Shown here piece after piece: positions 25,757 to 35,142 of a stretch of DNA of 64,000 bases. Made by a program: the position numbers and the translations under genes. The first letter of the stretch is position 1; each line of letters begins with the position of its first letter. Source of the DNA: Armatimonadota bacterium (GTDB taxonomy: Bacteria; Armatimonadota; HRBIN16); assembly GCA_026003195.1 (NCBI GenBank), contig BPGU01000004.1, positions 258,317 to 322,316 of the forward strand, written 5' to 3'. A model generated the notes under the pieces. That model searched no databases, was not told the DNA's origin, and worked only from the letters and a program-made list of their open reading frames with translations.

Positions 25757-25886
25757 CCGTTTGCCCCATTAACCCTGTTTGACACCGCAGGATGTTTCCG
25801 TGTGGAGGGGATGTTTTCCTGCCGACCAGTGGTGCACCGTGTCGTATTCTAGGCGCAGCGGAGCAAGCGGCTGCCCTTCTTGCACC

Positions 25887-26939
25887 TCATACCCCCACGC
25901 CGACTTTCACCACCTCCCCTGTCTGTGCGCTGCGCCAGACGGCTTCTGCCACCTGCAGGTCTTTCGCACCGTCCCACAGGGTGCTGCGAGGTGTCTCCAG
26001 CCCCAGGCAGCTCCGCGCGAAGTTCTGCAGCTCACCCGCATAGCCGAAACAGCCCACCGCATGTACCCTCAGGATTTCCGTCCAGTCAGGCTGCCACTCG
26101 ATCCACTGGTTCCTGCCGCCCACGTGTGGTTCGGCAATCGGCTCCCCGCGCGGGCGATAGCGCAGACGGAGCATATCCTCTACCTCCAGCCAGCAGTCCA
26201 CGCCCGTTAGAGCCATTCGCTCGTGAATCTTCCACGAGGGCGACTCCAGCGCGTTCAGGTTCAGGATACCTAACGCGCCCCCTGCAAACTGCAGGTTGAT
26301 GGCGTAGCCGAAGCGGTTCTCGCTCAGCACATGCAGGCGGGCATACACCTCCTCCACCTCGCCGCCGAAATAGCGTGCCAGGTTCAACAGGTGCACCGCC
26401 TGTCCGATGAGGAACGCCTGCGGTGCGCTGGGGATACCCCATATCGCAGGGTAAGGACCGTTAGAGAAGCGAATCTCCACCACCGTCACCTGCCCGAACT
26501 CTTCCTGCTTTTGGGCGATTTGCTTCGCCAGCTCATAGCCGACGGCAAACCGCTTCATGTAAGCCACCGCACCCCACAAGCCTTTGCGGTCAGCATGTTC
26601 CGCCAGCTCCTGCGCCAGCGCGGCAGAAAGGGCGGAAGGCTTCTCCACAAAGATGGGTAGCCCAGCATCCAGACATTGTTTGCCGACCTCGTAATGCATC
26701 TGCGGCGGTCCCACTACGACCACGCCGTGCAGTTCCTCTTTCGCCAGCATGGTGGAGACGTCAGTATACCAGCGCAGTGCACCGAACCAGCGTGCATTGC
26801 GTTGCGCCAGCTCCTCACGCAGGTCGCACACCGCTACCAGCTCCATCTCGGGGATCAGGTTTACAGCAGGGAAAAGCGAATGGGTGGCATGTCCTCCACA
26901 ACCCACAAAAGCAATACGCGCTTTCTTTACCTCTGGCAT
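25887..26939 (-). CDS. Gfo/Idh/MocA family oxidoreductase
   Basis: 350 aa. The N-terminal Rossmann fold shows RIAFVGCGGHATHSLFPAV with a slightly unusual glycine pattern (GCGGHA for GxGxxG), and VVVGPPQMHYEVGKQCLDAG followed by PIFVEKPSAL, the EKP motif with the catalytic-side lysine. The C-terminal half is the beta-sheet dimer domain of the family. Members oxidise or epimerise sugars and inositols with NAD(P), including inositol dehydrogenases. AGGAGAGG precedes the ATG. It appears to be a single-gene unit; substrate unknown. Confidence 0.85.
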   Translation of the reverse strand: MPEVKKARIAFVGCGGHATHSLFPAVNLIPEMELVAVCDLREELAQRNARWFGALRWYTDVSTMLAKEELHGVVVVGPPQMHYEVGKQCLDAGLPIFVEKPSALSAALAQELAEHADRKGLWGAVAYMKRFAVGYELAKQIAQKQEEFGQVTVVEIRFSNGPYPAIWGIPSAPQAFLIGQAVHLLNLARYFGGEVEEVYARLHVLSENRFGYAINLQFAGGALGILNLNALESPSWKIHERMALTGVDCWLEVEDMLRLRYRPRGEPIAEPHVGGRNQWIEWQPDWTEILRVHAVGCFGYAGELQNFARSCLGLETPRSTLWDGAKDLQVAEAVWRSAQTGEVVKVGVGV

Positions 26940-27056
26940 GGTTTTTCCTCTCCTTGTGATGCAGGATGTCTATCCTATCGTTCGCGAAATGCGCAGGGGA
27001 ATCCACCCGTTCCGCGCAGCGTTATGGTAAAATGCAAACCAACGGGAGGTGAAGGG

Positions 27057-27605
27057 ATGCTGCAAGACGCCATCGAGTTTGTAGTGGAGCGACACCGCGG
27101 GCAGGTGCGCAAGGGGACAAACATCCCCTACGTACTGCACCCCTTGAACGTGGGCTATCTGTTGTTGCAACATGGCTGTTCGGAAGAGGTAGCAACCGCA
27201 GGCTTTCTGCACGATACACTGGAGGATACCGACACCACTGTAGAGGAGCTGCGTATGCGGTTTGGTGATCGGGTAGCATGGCTGGTGAAACAGGTGACAG
27301 AAACCGACAGGTCACAACCCTGGCAGATACGGAAGCAACACACGATAGAACACCTTCAGCACGTAGAGGACAGGGACGTGCTACTGGTAGCCTGCGCGGA
27401 CAAACTGGACAACCTGCAGGCGATGCGCGAGGGCATGCGGGTATACGGCGTAGAGTGGTGGGAACGGTTCAAAGCGCCCATGCACGCTCAGCGCTGGTAC
27501 TATACTACCCTGGCACAGATTTTCCAGCAACGACTGACGACGGAACCTGGCGCTACCCTGACGGCGCGGATGGTAGAGACAGCTCGCCTGGTGTTTGCGG
27601 AGTAA
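27057..27605 (+). CDS. small alarmone hydrolase-like HD domain protein
   Basis: 182 aa from the ATG at 27057, chosen for GGGAGGTGAAGGG just upstream; the upstream extension is not protein-like. The HD signature of SpoT/MESH1 (p)ppGpp hydrolases is complete: HRGQVRKGTNIPYVLHPLNV, GFLHDTLEDTDTTVEELRMR and VACADKLDNLQAMREG (H..HD..D with the adjacent ED). There is no synthetase, TGS or ACT domain, so it is a single-domain hydrolase. It probably removes the 3' pyrophosphate from (p)ppGpp, manganese dependent. It stands alone on the plus strand. Confidence 0.82.
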   Translation: MLQDAIEFVVERHRGQVRKGTNIPYVLHPLNVGYLLLQHGCSEEVATAGFLHDTLEDTDTTVEELRMRFGDRVAWLVKQVTETDRSQPWQIRKQHTIEHLQHVEDRDVLLVACADKLDNLQAMREGMRVYGVEWWERFKAPMHAQRWYYTTLAQIFQQRLTTEPGATLTARMVETARLVFAE

Positions 27606-27753
27606 TCGCCTCAAAGAGAGGTTGCCCCTCACGAACCCGCAGGTAGTACGCCTCTATCACCAGGTTCGGATGTCGTTTCCGCAGGGTGCTGAAGCCATCC
27701 CCTTCGATAAGGATGCCAGCACAGGAAAAGCCGCCTCCATCGCGAATCGCTTG
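27553..27753 (-). pseudogene. possible gene fragment, no start codon
   Basis: Between two stops the minus strand reads a protein-like stretch (AGILIEGDGFSTLRKRHPNL, then VIEAYYLRVREGQPLFEAIT) that does not look like noise, overlapping the antisense end of the HD gene. No start codon or ribosome site is present. It may be the remnant of a deleted gene. Low confidence. Confidence 0.2.
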
Positions 27754-27786
27754 TCATGACAGAACGCTGGTACACAGGAGATAACC

Positions 27787-28797
27787 ATGACCTCTCGTGA
27801 ACGGGTGCTTGCTGCTATTGAGTTTCGCGGTCCTGACCGCGTACCCTTCCAGCACGCCGTGTTCCCCGGCGCGTTCTGGCGCCATGGGCAGAAGCTGGTG
27901 GACCTTCTGAACGCACGTCCGGACGACTTCGGGGCGCGAAACTTCTCCATCCCGCCGGAACCGCAGGTGGAAGGGGACATCGAGGAATACGTAGACCAGT
28001 GGGGTTGCCGCTGGCTGCGGCGTAAGGGCTACAGCGCAGGAGAGGTGAAAGAGGCGCCCCTCAAAAGCTGGGACCAGCTGCGCGACTACCAGTTTCCCCC
28101 CGTTCCCGACGATAGCATCTTCGAGGACATCGCCCGACGACTACAGTCGCCCGAGTGTGACTGGTTCCGTACGGGTGGAGGAGGCACGCTTTTTGAACAG
28201 ATGCAATGGCTGCGCACCAGCGAACAGCTGTTCCTCGACCTGGCGGAGGAGCCGGAGGCGCTGCATGAACTCGCCGATCGCCTCGTGCACTGGAACCTTC
28301 AGCATATCCACAAGTGGTTAAAGGCAGGCGTAGACGGTATCACCTTCGCCGATGACTGGGGCGCGCAGGATAGATTGCTGATCAGCCCGCGACAGTGGCG
28401 GTCGTTCTTCAAGCCGCGCTACGCCCGTATGTTTGAGCCGATTAAAAACGCGGGCAAGAAGATATTCTTCCATACCGACGGCTGGACGGTGGACATCTGG
28501 GACGACCTTATCGAGATAGGGGTGGACGTTCTCAATCCCCAGCATCCGCTGATGCCACGCCAGCTGCTGGAGGAGAAACTGGCAGGCAAGGTGTGTGTGC
28601 GCTCTGACCTGGACCGCCAGTACATTATCCCCTTCGGCACGCCCGAACAGGTGCGCCAGCATGTGAAGGAAACGGTGGAGCTGTTCGGCAGGTTCAACGG
28701 CGGACTGATTCTGCACGGCGAAATCGGTCCCGAAGTGTCCTGGCAGAACATCGTGGCGATGTACGAGGCTTTTGAAGAGTTCGGGAGGTATTACTGA
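27787..28797 (+). CDS. uroporphyrinogen decarboxylase (URO-D) family protein
   Basis: 336 aa. Opens with TSRERVLAAIEFRGPDRVPF, as in the URO-D relatives used as methyltransferases or of unknown role, not with the arginine-rich motif of true HemE. Further landmarks are the barrel blocks DGITFADDWGAQDRLLISP, FFKPRYARMFEPIKNAGKK, IFFHTDGWTVDIWDDLIEIG and LHGEIGPEVSWQNIV. True HemE function is unlikely because the substrate-binding arginines are missing and no other heme genes are near. Such paralogs are abundant in Armatimonadota and Planctomycetes. AGGAG precedes the ATG; its stop overlaps the convergent gene by 7 bp. Confidence 0.8.
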   Translation: MTSRERVLAAIEFRGPDRVPFQHAVFPGAFWRHGQKLVDLLNARPDDFGARNFSIPPEPQVEGDIEEYVDQWGCRWLRRKGYSAGEVKEAPLKSWDQLRDYQFPPVPDDSIFEDIARRLQSPECDWFRTGGGGTLFEQMQWLRTSEQLFLDLAEEPEALHELADRLVHWNLQHIHKWLKAGVDGITFADDWGAQDRLLISPRQWRSFFKPRYARMFEPIKNAGKKIFFHTDGWTVDIWDDLIEIGVDVLNPQHPLMPRQLLEEKLAGKVCVRSDLDRQYIIPFGTPEQVRQHVKETVELFGRFNGGLILHGEIGPEVSWQNIVAMYEAFEEFGRYY

Positions 28798-30047
28798 ATC
28801 TGTACCATCTGCCCACCGCCCGCCTGCAAGCGGAGGTGTACAGTATTGCCCTTTACAGAGCGTGCTCGCCTGCCGTCGTACAGGGTGACACGCTCCACCT
28901 CGCGGGCGAATCGAATTTCCACCTCGCGCGGCGGAAGGTCGTTCCAGCCTTTGCTGGTGCGGCAGTCTACCACCATCGCCAGCGAGGGCTTGCCCTTCTG
29001 AGCCAGAATACCCACCAGCAGGTCGTCGTCCATTGCCTGTACAATCTGCCCTTCTGTCGGACGCACAAACGGCGGGTTATCTGGGGGTAGCTGCTCCTGA
29101 CGGAAGGCGGTAGAGAACACACTGATGCATTCCCGTCCGATGACTTTCTCGCCCCACGCCGCGATGCGCTGGTTGGCTTCCTTGACCACCGGATACAGAG
29201 GGGTCAATGCCTTCCTCGCCTCCGTCGTGGTCTCGTACTGCCCGTAGTGCTGAAGGGCACCGCCGTTGTAGGTGAAGTACCAGATGCCCTGTGCACCATA
29301 CGCCAGCGCGAGGTATGCCGGAAAACGCACCAGCGAGTCGCTCGGCAGATAGCCGAACATATCCTTCTCCGTTTTGCCGTGGTCAGGGTGGGTGGTATTG
29401 AACATGGGCCAGAAGATAATCCCGTGCTGCCGACACTGTCGCCAGTGTGCAGCGTACGCATTGACGTAGCGCAAGGCGAGCTGCTCTGCGGACAACTGCC
29501 ACTCGTAGAGGGTGGGGTATATCTGTGGGTTGGCTATCGGGTTATTGTGGCGGGCGAGATTCTCGGGCGGAATCCATCCACACAACCAGGGCATGAGATG
29601 CGGTTTGGGCTGTTCAAACAGAAAGCGCGTGCACTGTGCCGAGCGAGGGGTGACTTCGCCCTGGTCGTCGCCAATCATGAAACCCAGCAAGGCAGGATGC
29701 TTGCCGATTCGCTCGTAAAGCCACTGCAGTTCTGCCAGGCTAGCGGGATGATGGGAAGGATGCTCATAAGGCTCTTCCGACCGCTTGCCGCCCCAGGGAT
29801 GGTCGTTCTTGGTGTAAGTGTCAAACATCACCCACAGGCGGTGTTTGCGTGCCAGATCGAGCTCGCGCACGCCCTTGTCGGCGTCGGCGTAGTCATCCAT
29901 CTGCATGTACCGTCCCGCCATCACCACGTTGAAGCCCGCCTCTCTATAAAGACGTAGTTCCGCATCGGTCGCCGACGGTCCCCACCACGCGCCGATGATG
30001 AAGCCGCGATACCGGAAATGCCATACATCCATCGGTTTGAAAGCCAT
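28791..30047 (-). CDS. glycosidase-like TIM barrel protein
   Basis: 418 aa, no signal peptide. The opening FIIGAWWGPSATDAELRLYR plus EAGFNVVMAGRYMQM and RKHRLWVMFDTYTKND are like barrels of GH42/DUF4434-type proteins. Later blocks are HPALLGFMIGDDQGEVTP (a candidate acid/base position, though D/D rather than E), GIIFWPMFNTTHPDHGKTEK and LAYGAQGIWYFTYNGGALQH. The C-terminal 90 residues form a beta-sandwich as in many glycosidases. I cannot name the family. A cytoplasmic role in oligosaccharide handling is plausible. Confidence 0.55.
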   Translation of the reverse strand: MAFKPMDVWHFRYRGFIIGAWWGPSATDAELRLYREAGFNVVMAGRYMQMDDYADADKGVRELDLARKHRLWVMFDTYTKNDHPWGGKRSEEPYEHPSHHPASLAELQWLYERIGKHPALLGFMIGDDQGEVTPRSAQCTRFLFEQPKPHLMPWLCGWIPPENLARHNNPIANPQIYPTLYEWQLSAEQLALRYVNAYAAHWRQCRQHGIIFWPMFNTTHPDHGKTEKDMFGYLPSDSLVRFPAYLALAYGAQGIWYFTYNGGALQHYGQYETTTEARKALTPLYPVVKEANQRIAAWGEKVIGRECISVFSTAFRQEQLPPDNPPFVRPTEGQIVQAMDDDLLVGILAQKGKPSLAMVVDCRTSKGWNDLPPREVEIRFAREVERVTLYDGRRARSVKGNTVHLRLQAGGGQMVQIQ

Positions 30048-30133
30048 CGTTGCCTCCCTCCACCAGTGCTGATACCTGTTTTTCCACGAGATGAGCGTGG
30101 CTTCCTCTGGGTAGAAGAGTTTTTACGAGTGCG

Positions 30134-30162
30134 TTGAAACCTGTCTCCTTTTAGGATACGAT
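30134..30162 (+). promoter_or_regulatory. promoter of the DNA methyltransferase gene
   Basis: TTGAAA (30134-30139), 17-base spacer, TACGAT (30157-30162), about 30 bases before the start codon. Confidence 0.5.
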
Positions 30163-30192
30163 AAAAGCAAACCGGCGTGATAGTGGAGGGGT

Positions 30193-30960
30193 GTGACGGT
30201 GGAACTCAACCGCATCTATCTGATGGATTGTCGTGAGGGGATGAAACAGATGCCTGCGGGTTGCGTAGACCTGATTGTGACCGACCCGCCGTTCGCTATT
30301 GATTTTCGCGCCAGGCGTTCCAACTACAACCGTACCCAGCAGCGCGTGCTGGAAGGTTACCACGAAATCCCTGCAGAGGAATACTACGGCTTTACCCTTT
30401 CGTGGATGCGGGAGGCGTATCGCGTGCTGAAGGATTCGGGCAGCATGTATGTCTTCTCCGGCTGGAACAACCTGCGTGATATTCTGAACGCGCTGGACGA
30501 GACAGGCTTCCTCACCGTCAACCATATCATCTGGAAGTACCAGTTTGGTGTGTACACAAAGCGCCGGTTCGTGACCTCGCACTATCATTGTTTGTATGTG
30601 TGCAAGAACGACCGACTGAGGAGATTCTACCCCGATTGCCGGTTTCCCGCCACGCGCACGAGGGACGGTAATCCCCGCTATCGCGATATGGAGGATGTAT
30701 GGGTGATACCTCGCGAGTACTGGAACGGCGACGTGAAAACGCCCACCAAGCTACCCGCGGAGCTGGTGCGCAAGATTCTGCAGTACTCCTCGGCGGAGGG
30801 GGATGTGGTGCTGGACCCCTTCCTCGGTTCGGGGCAGGTCGCCCTGGTTGCCAAAGAGATGGGCAGGCAGTACATCGGATTTGAGATTGTGCCGGAGTAT
30901 TACCAGCTCGCCCAGCAGCGTGTGGAGCAAGAGAGGTATCGGGTGAAAGCGAACGTTTAG
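30193..30960 (+). CDS. site-specific DNA methyltransferase (N4-C or N6-A, beta class)
   Basis: 255 aa. The catalytic motif IV TDPPF (residues 30-34) comes before the AdoMet-binding motif I DPFLGSGQ (208-215), which is the beta-class order. TDPPF/Y fits amino methylation of adenine or cytosine. The target recognition part lies between (about 95-180). Starts at GTG 30193 or GTG 30199; the GGAGG at 30185 fits the second better. No restriction endonuclease gene is adjacent, so this may be a solitary regulatory methyltransferase. A membrane protein gene follows at 18 bp on the same strand. Confidence 0.88.
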   Translation: MTVELNRIYLMDCREGMKQMPAGCVDLIVTDPPFAIDFRARRSNYNRTQQRVLEGYHEIPAEEYYGFTLSWMREAYRVLKDSGSMYVFSGWNNLRDILNALDETGFLTVNHIIWKYQFGVYTKRRFVTSHYHCLYVCKNDRLRRFYPDCRFPATRTRDGNPRYRDMEDVWVIPREYWNGDVKTPTKLPAELVRKILQYSSAEGDVVLDPFLGSGQVALVAKEMGRQYIGFEIVPEYYQLAQQRVEQERYRVKANV

Positions 30961-30978
30961 TGTTCAGAGTGAACGAAT

Positions 30979-32898
30979 ATGTCGCCACCGCAAACCGAGC
31001 TAAGGGAGCGTACTGTTGGAGACGAGACATCTCCAGGTCCTCTTACCTGCCAGCCAGCGTTGAGAGGGGCGCTGGTGCTTGCTCTGTTGTGCGAGATGCT
31101 GGTTGTCTTCTGGATTGTGGCTTCCGAGGTGCCCGGTAAGGTATTCATCAGCTCGTGGTCTATCGTGATGCCGGGCATTTTTCTGCTGGCTCTGCTGGCG
31201 ATGGTGAGGCGATGGTTTCCCCACTTTTACAACTCGCATGCGATGTTGCTGGTTTATGTTTGCCTGAGTGCCACGGCATGTCTTGTCGGTTACGGCGCGT
31301 TGCAGTTGATGTTTCCTGCGGTGTCGTGGATGCGCTACTACAGCACCTCTCCGAGCTGGTCGCGCATGATGGCACTTCTGCCCGACTGGGTTGCTCCTAA
31401 GGACCGTGATGTGCTACGAGGGCTGTTCTACGGCAATAGCGTACCGGACCTGTGGGTGTGGCTGCCCACGATGCTGGCATGGGGCGGGATGAGCTTTGTG
31501 TTTGCGGTGGTGATGATTGCGCTGGCTCTGCTGGTGAGCCGGTCATGGATCCGGGAGGAGAAGCTCACCTTTCCGATAGTCATGCTGCCTCTGGAGATGT
31601 GCCAGCCACGTACCCCGCTGTGGCGCAGCGGATTGTTCTGGTTTGGCTTTGCGGTGCCTGCGGTGCTGGAGAGCCTGCTCGCACTGAATTTCTATTTCCC
31701 TTCCGTGCCCGCCATCCAGCTAAAACACGTGGACTTCACCACCTTCCTCTTCCCCGACCGTCCCTGGAGTGCAGGCGCCCCGTGGCTGATTGGCTTCACG
31801 CCGTTCGTGATAGGGTTCGCGTTTCTGGCACCGGCGGACATCAGCTTCTCGGTATTTCTGTTCGGAATCGGCGATCGGCTGGCGCTGGTGCTCGCCGCGT
31901 ACCTGGGTTGGGACCTGCCCTCAGCGGGTTCGTACGCTCGTCGAATGCCCTACCTTGCCCAGCAGAACGTGGGTGCATTTATGGCGTTTGGGGGACTGGT
32001 GCTGTGGCGATGGGTGAGGCGTTATCGACAGCGTGCGCACGAGCGGTGGGAGGCGGGGGCTGTCGCGGTGGCGTTGGTGGGGGTGATGCTGCTGGCAGTG
32101 TTCTTTCGATTACTGGGGATGGCGTGGTGGACAGGCTTATTGCTTATCGGGACGATCCTAATGTATGCCATTGCGCTCAGCAGGGTGCGGGCGGAGTCGG
32201 GGGCGGCGTGGGCGTTTGGGTCGTTCGGCGGGGCGCACGGCAACATGGTCTCTCTGCTGGGCAGTGGTAGTTTCTCGCAACAGAGTATCGCCGCGCTGGG
32301 GGTTTCGCAGTGGTATGCAGCTGACCTGCGCTTTCTGCCCATGCCTTTTCATTTTGAAGCATTCAAGATGGCAGATAGCGCGGGCTGGAACCGCAGGCGC
32401 ACTGCTGGGGTGCTTGTGCTAGCTACCCTGCTGGGCATTGCAGTCGGTAGTGTGGTCATCCTGTACTGGTCGTACGCGCTGGGCTGGTCTACCGCAAAGG
32501 TGTACTATGCCATTACCGCCAGCTCTATCGGCTTATCGCGCCGCGCAGATGACTGGTTTCGCAACCCCATGCCGGTGGATACTGTGGGGTTGCAGTGGGC
32601 AGGCGTCGGCGCGCTGGTTGTGGTTGCACTGGCGTGGCTGCGTCAGCAGTTCCTGTGGTTTCCTCTGCATCCAGTGGGATACGTGCTGGCGCACACGGGG
32701 ACGGGGCTTTCTTTCTGGTCACACTACGGAATAGCATGGGTGCTGAAGGTGCTGGTGTTGCGCTTTGGGGGAATGCGGTTGTACCAGCGAACGTTGCCTC
32801 TGGTGTTCGGGGTCATTTTGGGAGACATTCTCACCCAGACGTTGTGGTCGGCGATGGCGGTTCTCCTGAACGTGCCCGTTTATCAGTTCGTGAGCTGA
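30979..32898 (+). CDS. DUF6785-like multi-pass membrane protein
   Basis: 639 aa with about fourteen membrane helices. Blocks such as KVFISSWSIVMPGIFLLALL, FPAVSWMRYYSTSPSWSRMM, LTFPIVMLPLEM and a late FRNPMPVDTVGLQWAG are like the large uncharacterised DUF6785/DUF6784 membrane proteins, which distantly resemble oligopeptide transporters. The charged N-terminus is cytoplasmic. Genes of this type occur in several copies in Armatimonadota and Planctomycetes. Transport is a guess. Confidence 0.65.
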   Translation: MSPPQTELRERTVGDETSPGPLTCQPALRGALVLALLCEMLVVFWIVASEVPGKVFISSWSIVMPGIFLLALLAMVRRWFPHFYNSHAMLLVYVCLSATACLVGYGALQLMFPAVSWMRYYSTSPSWSRMMALLPDWVAPKDRDVLRGLFYGNSVPDLWVWLPTMLAWGGMSFVFAVVMIALALLVSRSWIREEKLTFPIVMLPLEMCQPRTPLWRSGLFWFGFAVPAVLESLLALNFYFPSVPAIQLKHVDFTTFLFPDRPWSAGAPWLIGFTPFVIGFAFLAPADISFSVFLFGIGDRLALVLAAYLGWDLPSAGSYARRMPYLAQQNVGAFMAFGGLVLWRWVRRYRQRAHERWEAGAVAVALVGVMLLAVFFRLLGMAWWTGLLLIGTILMYAIALSRVRAESGAAWAFGSFGGAHGNMVSLLGSGSFSQQSIAALGVSQWYAADLRFLPMPFHFEAFKMADSAGWNRRRTAGVLVLATLLGIAVGSVVILYWSYALGWSTAKVYYAITASSIGLSRRADDWFRNPMPVDTVGLQWAGVGALVVVALAWLRQQFLWFPLHPVGYVLAHTGTGLSFWSHYGIAWVLKVLVLRFGGMRLYQRTLPLVFGVILGDILTQTLWSAMAVLLNVPVYQFVS

Positions 32899-32967
32899 GT
32901 TGCGCGAACAGGAGAAGAGCCTGCTGGTGCGCAATAGAGCTTCATATATGCGTTATGGGAGCAGGGG

Positions 32968-34335
32968 ATGATGCAGAACGAAAAACGCGCGGTGTTGATT
33001 GCTGCCAGCCTGTCTTCTTTCTTAACTCCCTTTATGGGTAGCGCGCTCAACGTGGCTATTCCCGTCATTGGCAAGCAGATGCACGCTACCGCTGTGATGG
33101 TCAGCTGGGTGGTGTCGGTCTATCTGATCGCTTCGGCGGTGTTTCTGTTGCCGTTTGGACGGCTGGCGGATATGCTGGGCAGAAAGAGAGTGTTTCTCAC
33201 AGGCGTCGCGTTCTTCAGCGTGTTCTCGGTGTTGTGCGCCATCAGTCCGTCCATTTTCGCGCTGATTGCGTCACGCGCGGCGCAGGGGATTGCCGCAGCA
33301 ATGGTGTTTGGCACGGCAGTGTCCCTCATCACGTCCGCAATCCCTCCCGGGGAGCGCGGCAAAGCGCTGGGGTACAACACCGCGACGGTGTATATCGGAT
33401 TGTCGGTGGGTCCCGTTATCGGCGGTTTCCTCACGCAAACGGTGAGCTGGCGAGCGATATTCCTGATAGTCGCGGTGCTTGCAGGGGTCACGTGGCTATT
33501 CGCTCGGCGTATCCACAGCGAGTGGTCGCCCGCAAAGGGGGAGCCGTTTGACACCACAGGCGCGCTGCTCTACTGCCTGGCGCTCACATTGCTCCTGAGC
33601 GCGGTGAGCCTCAAACAGGCAGGGGCTGTGCTGGTTGGCGCGGCGGTTCTTTTGCTGGTTATCTGGGGGGTACGGGCGGGACGAGAAGCGCATCCCCTGC
33701 TGGACCTGCGGCTGTTTCGCGAAAGCACGGTGTTCACATTCTCCACTCTCGCCGCGCTGTTGAACTACGGCGCAACCTTCAGCGTCGGCTACCTGATGTC
33801 GCTGTACCTGCAGACGGTACGTGGGTTTACGCCACAGTCGGCAGGCACGCTGTTGCTGGTGCAACCAGTGGTGCAGGCAGCTTTTTCACCGCTGGCGGGG
33901 GCGCTTTCGGACAAGCGGGAGCCTCGCATCGTCGCATCGGCAGGGATGTTGTTGACCACCTTCTGTCTGCTGGCTTACGCGCTCATGCCGTATCGGGCGA
34001 GCATCCCGTTTCTCGTGGCGGTGCTGGCAACGTCGGGGCTGGGGTTCGCCCTCTTCTCCTCACCCAACGTGAACGCCATCATGAGCGCAGTGCCCAGCGC
34101 GCGCTATGGCGTAGCGTCCTCTGTGGTCAGCACGGCGCGGATGCTGGGGCAGAGCTTCGGCATGGCGATGATATTGCTCATCTTTTCGGTCATGATGCCG
34201 GGAATGCCGCTCTCCCCGGAGCATGGCGCAGAACTGTTTCGCAGTATGCGTGTCGCGTTTGGCATCTCCACCGTGCTCAGCCTGCTGGGCGTGTTCGCTT
34301 CGCTGGCACGGGGCAGGATTCACGTCCGTCAATGA
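32968..34335 (+). CDS. MFS transporter, DHA2 (EmrB/QacA-like) type
   Basis: 455 aa with 12-14 membrane helices. Motif A GRLADMLGRKRVF lies between helices 2 and 3, with ALNVAIPVIGKQMHATAVMV in helix 1 and GPVIGGFLTQTVSWRAIFLI as the antiporter motif C with the usual W-R-x-I-F. These features fit drug:proton antiporters of the DHA2 group. No HlyD-type adaptor is next door. The stop overlaps the convergent ATPase gene by 7 bp. Confidence 0.88.
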   Translation: MMQNEKRAVLIAASLSSFLTPFMGSALNVAIPVIGKQMHATAVMVSWVVSVYLIASAVFLLPFGRLADMLGRKRVFLTGVAFFSVFSVLCAISPSIFALIASRAAQGIAAAMVFGTAVSLITSAIPPGERGKALGYNTATVYIGLSVGPVIGGFLTQTVSWRAIFLIVAVLAGVTWLFARRIHSEWSPAKGEPFDTTGALLYCLALTLLLSAVSLKQAGAVLVGAAVLLLVIWGVRAGREAHPLLDLRLFRESTVFTFSTLAALLNYGATFSVGYLMSLYLQTVRGFTPQSAGTLLLVQPVVQAAFSPLAGALSDKREPRIVASAGMLLTTFCLLAYALMPYRASIPFLVAVLATSGLGFALFSSPNVNAIMSAVPSARYGVASSVVSTARMLGQSFGMAMILLIFSVMMPGMPLSPEHGAELFRSMRVAFGISTVLSLLGVFASLARGRIHVRQ

Positions 34336-35141
34336 TGATGCTCGTGCCCGTGTAGATGGGAGTGCACCGTATCGCCGTGCGCGTGCAGGTGTTCGTGGAG
34401 CAGTCCTGCCTGGACGAGCCGTTGTGTGTCCTGCAGCGCGTCTGGCAGGGGCATGTCCGCCAGCAGGGTATGCTCTTCGGAAAGGATAATCGCTCTGTCC
34501 CCAATCTGCGGCAGCAGGTGCAGGTTATGGGTGGCGATCAGCAGTGTCTTACCCGCCTCGTGCAAAAGCTGCAGTGTGTTGACCAGCCAAACCTGCATGC
34601 GCGGGTCTAATCCGGCGATAGGCTCATCCATCAGCAACACTTCGGGGTTCATGCTGAGCACGCAGGCGATAGCCACCTTACGTTTTTCACCACCGCTCAG
34701 GCGGAAGGGGGCACGCTCCGCCAGGTGGGCGATGCCCAGCAGATTCAGCGTATCGGTCACGCGGGTGCGTACCGTCTCTTCAGGCAAGCCCATCTGGCGC
34801 GGGGCGAAGGCAACCTCGTCCCACACGGTGGCGTTGAACAGCTGTGCATCTGCATCCTGAAACACGAAGCCCACACGCTGACGAAAGGTTCTGCCAAAAG
34901 AGGAGTTCTGCAGGTTGCGCTCGGTCAGTGGTGTGCCCATGAATCGTATTTCGCCGCGCGTTGGCTCCATCAGTCCGTCTAGCAGGCGCAGGAGGGTAGA
35001 CTTACCGCTACCGTTCACGCCCAGAATCGCCACACGGTCGCCCCGCCAGACCCGGAACGACACCTCCGAGAGCGCGGGCGTGCCGTCAGGATACACAAAA
35101 TGCACCTTCTCACACTCGTATATCAGTTCCTTTGCCGACAT
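34329..35141 (-). CDS. cbiO: cobalt/nickel ECF transporter ATPase with histidine-rich tail
   Basis: 270 aa ABC ATPase. Walker A GVNGSGKSTLL (about residue 40), Q-loop FVFQDADAQLF, signature LSGGEKRKVAIA, Walker B EVLLMDEPIAGLDP and switch His in IATHNL. The sequence closely follows CbiO/NikO. The last 22 residues contain eleven histidines (ending HGHEHHH), likely a metal-storing or sensing tail for Ni or Co. It begins one base after the fused CbiM-CbiQ gene ends and powers metal uptake with it. Cobalt and nickel cannot be told apart from sequence alone. Confidence 0.88.
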   Translation of the reverse strand: MSAKELIYECEKVHFVYPDGTPALSEVSFRVWRGDRVAILGVNGSGKSTLLRLLDGLMEPTRGEIRFMGTPLTERNLQNSSFGRTFRQRVGFVFQDADAQLFNATVWDEVAFAPRQMGLPEETVRTRVTDTLNLLGIAHLAERAPFRLSGGEKRKVAIACVLSMNPEVLLMDEPIAGLDPRMQVWLVNTLQLLHEAGKTLLIATHNLHLLPQIGDRAIILSEEHTLLADMPLPDALQDTQRLVQAGLLHEHLHAHGDTVHSHLHGHEHHH

Positions 35142-35142
35142 G

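Noticed and set aside
27787-28797. True uroporphyrinogen decarboxylase HemE
   Set aside because: The N-terminal arginine motif of HemE is missing and no heme genes are adjacent; kept as URO-D family only.
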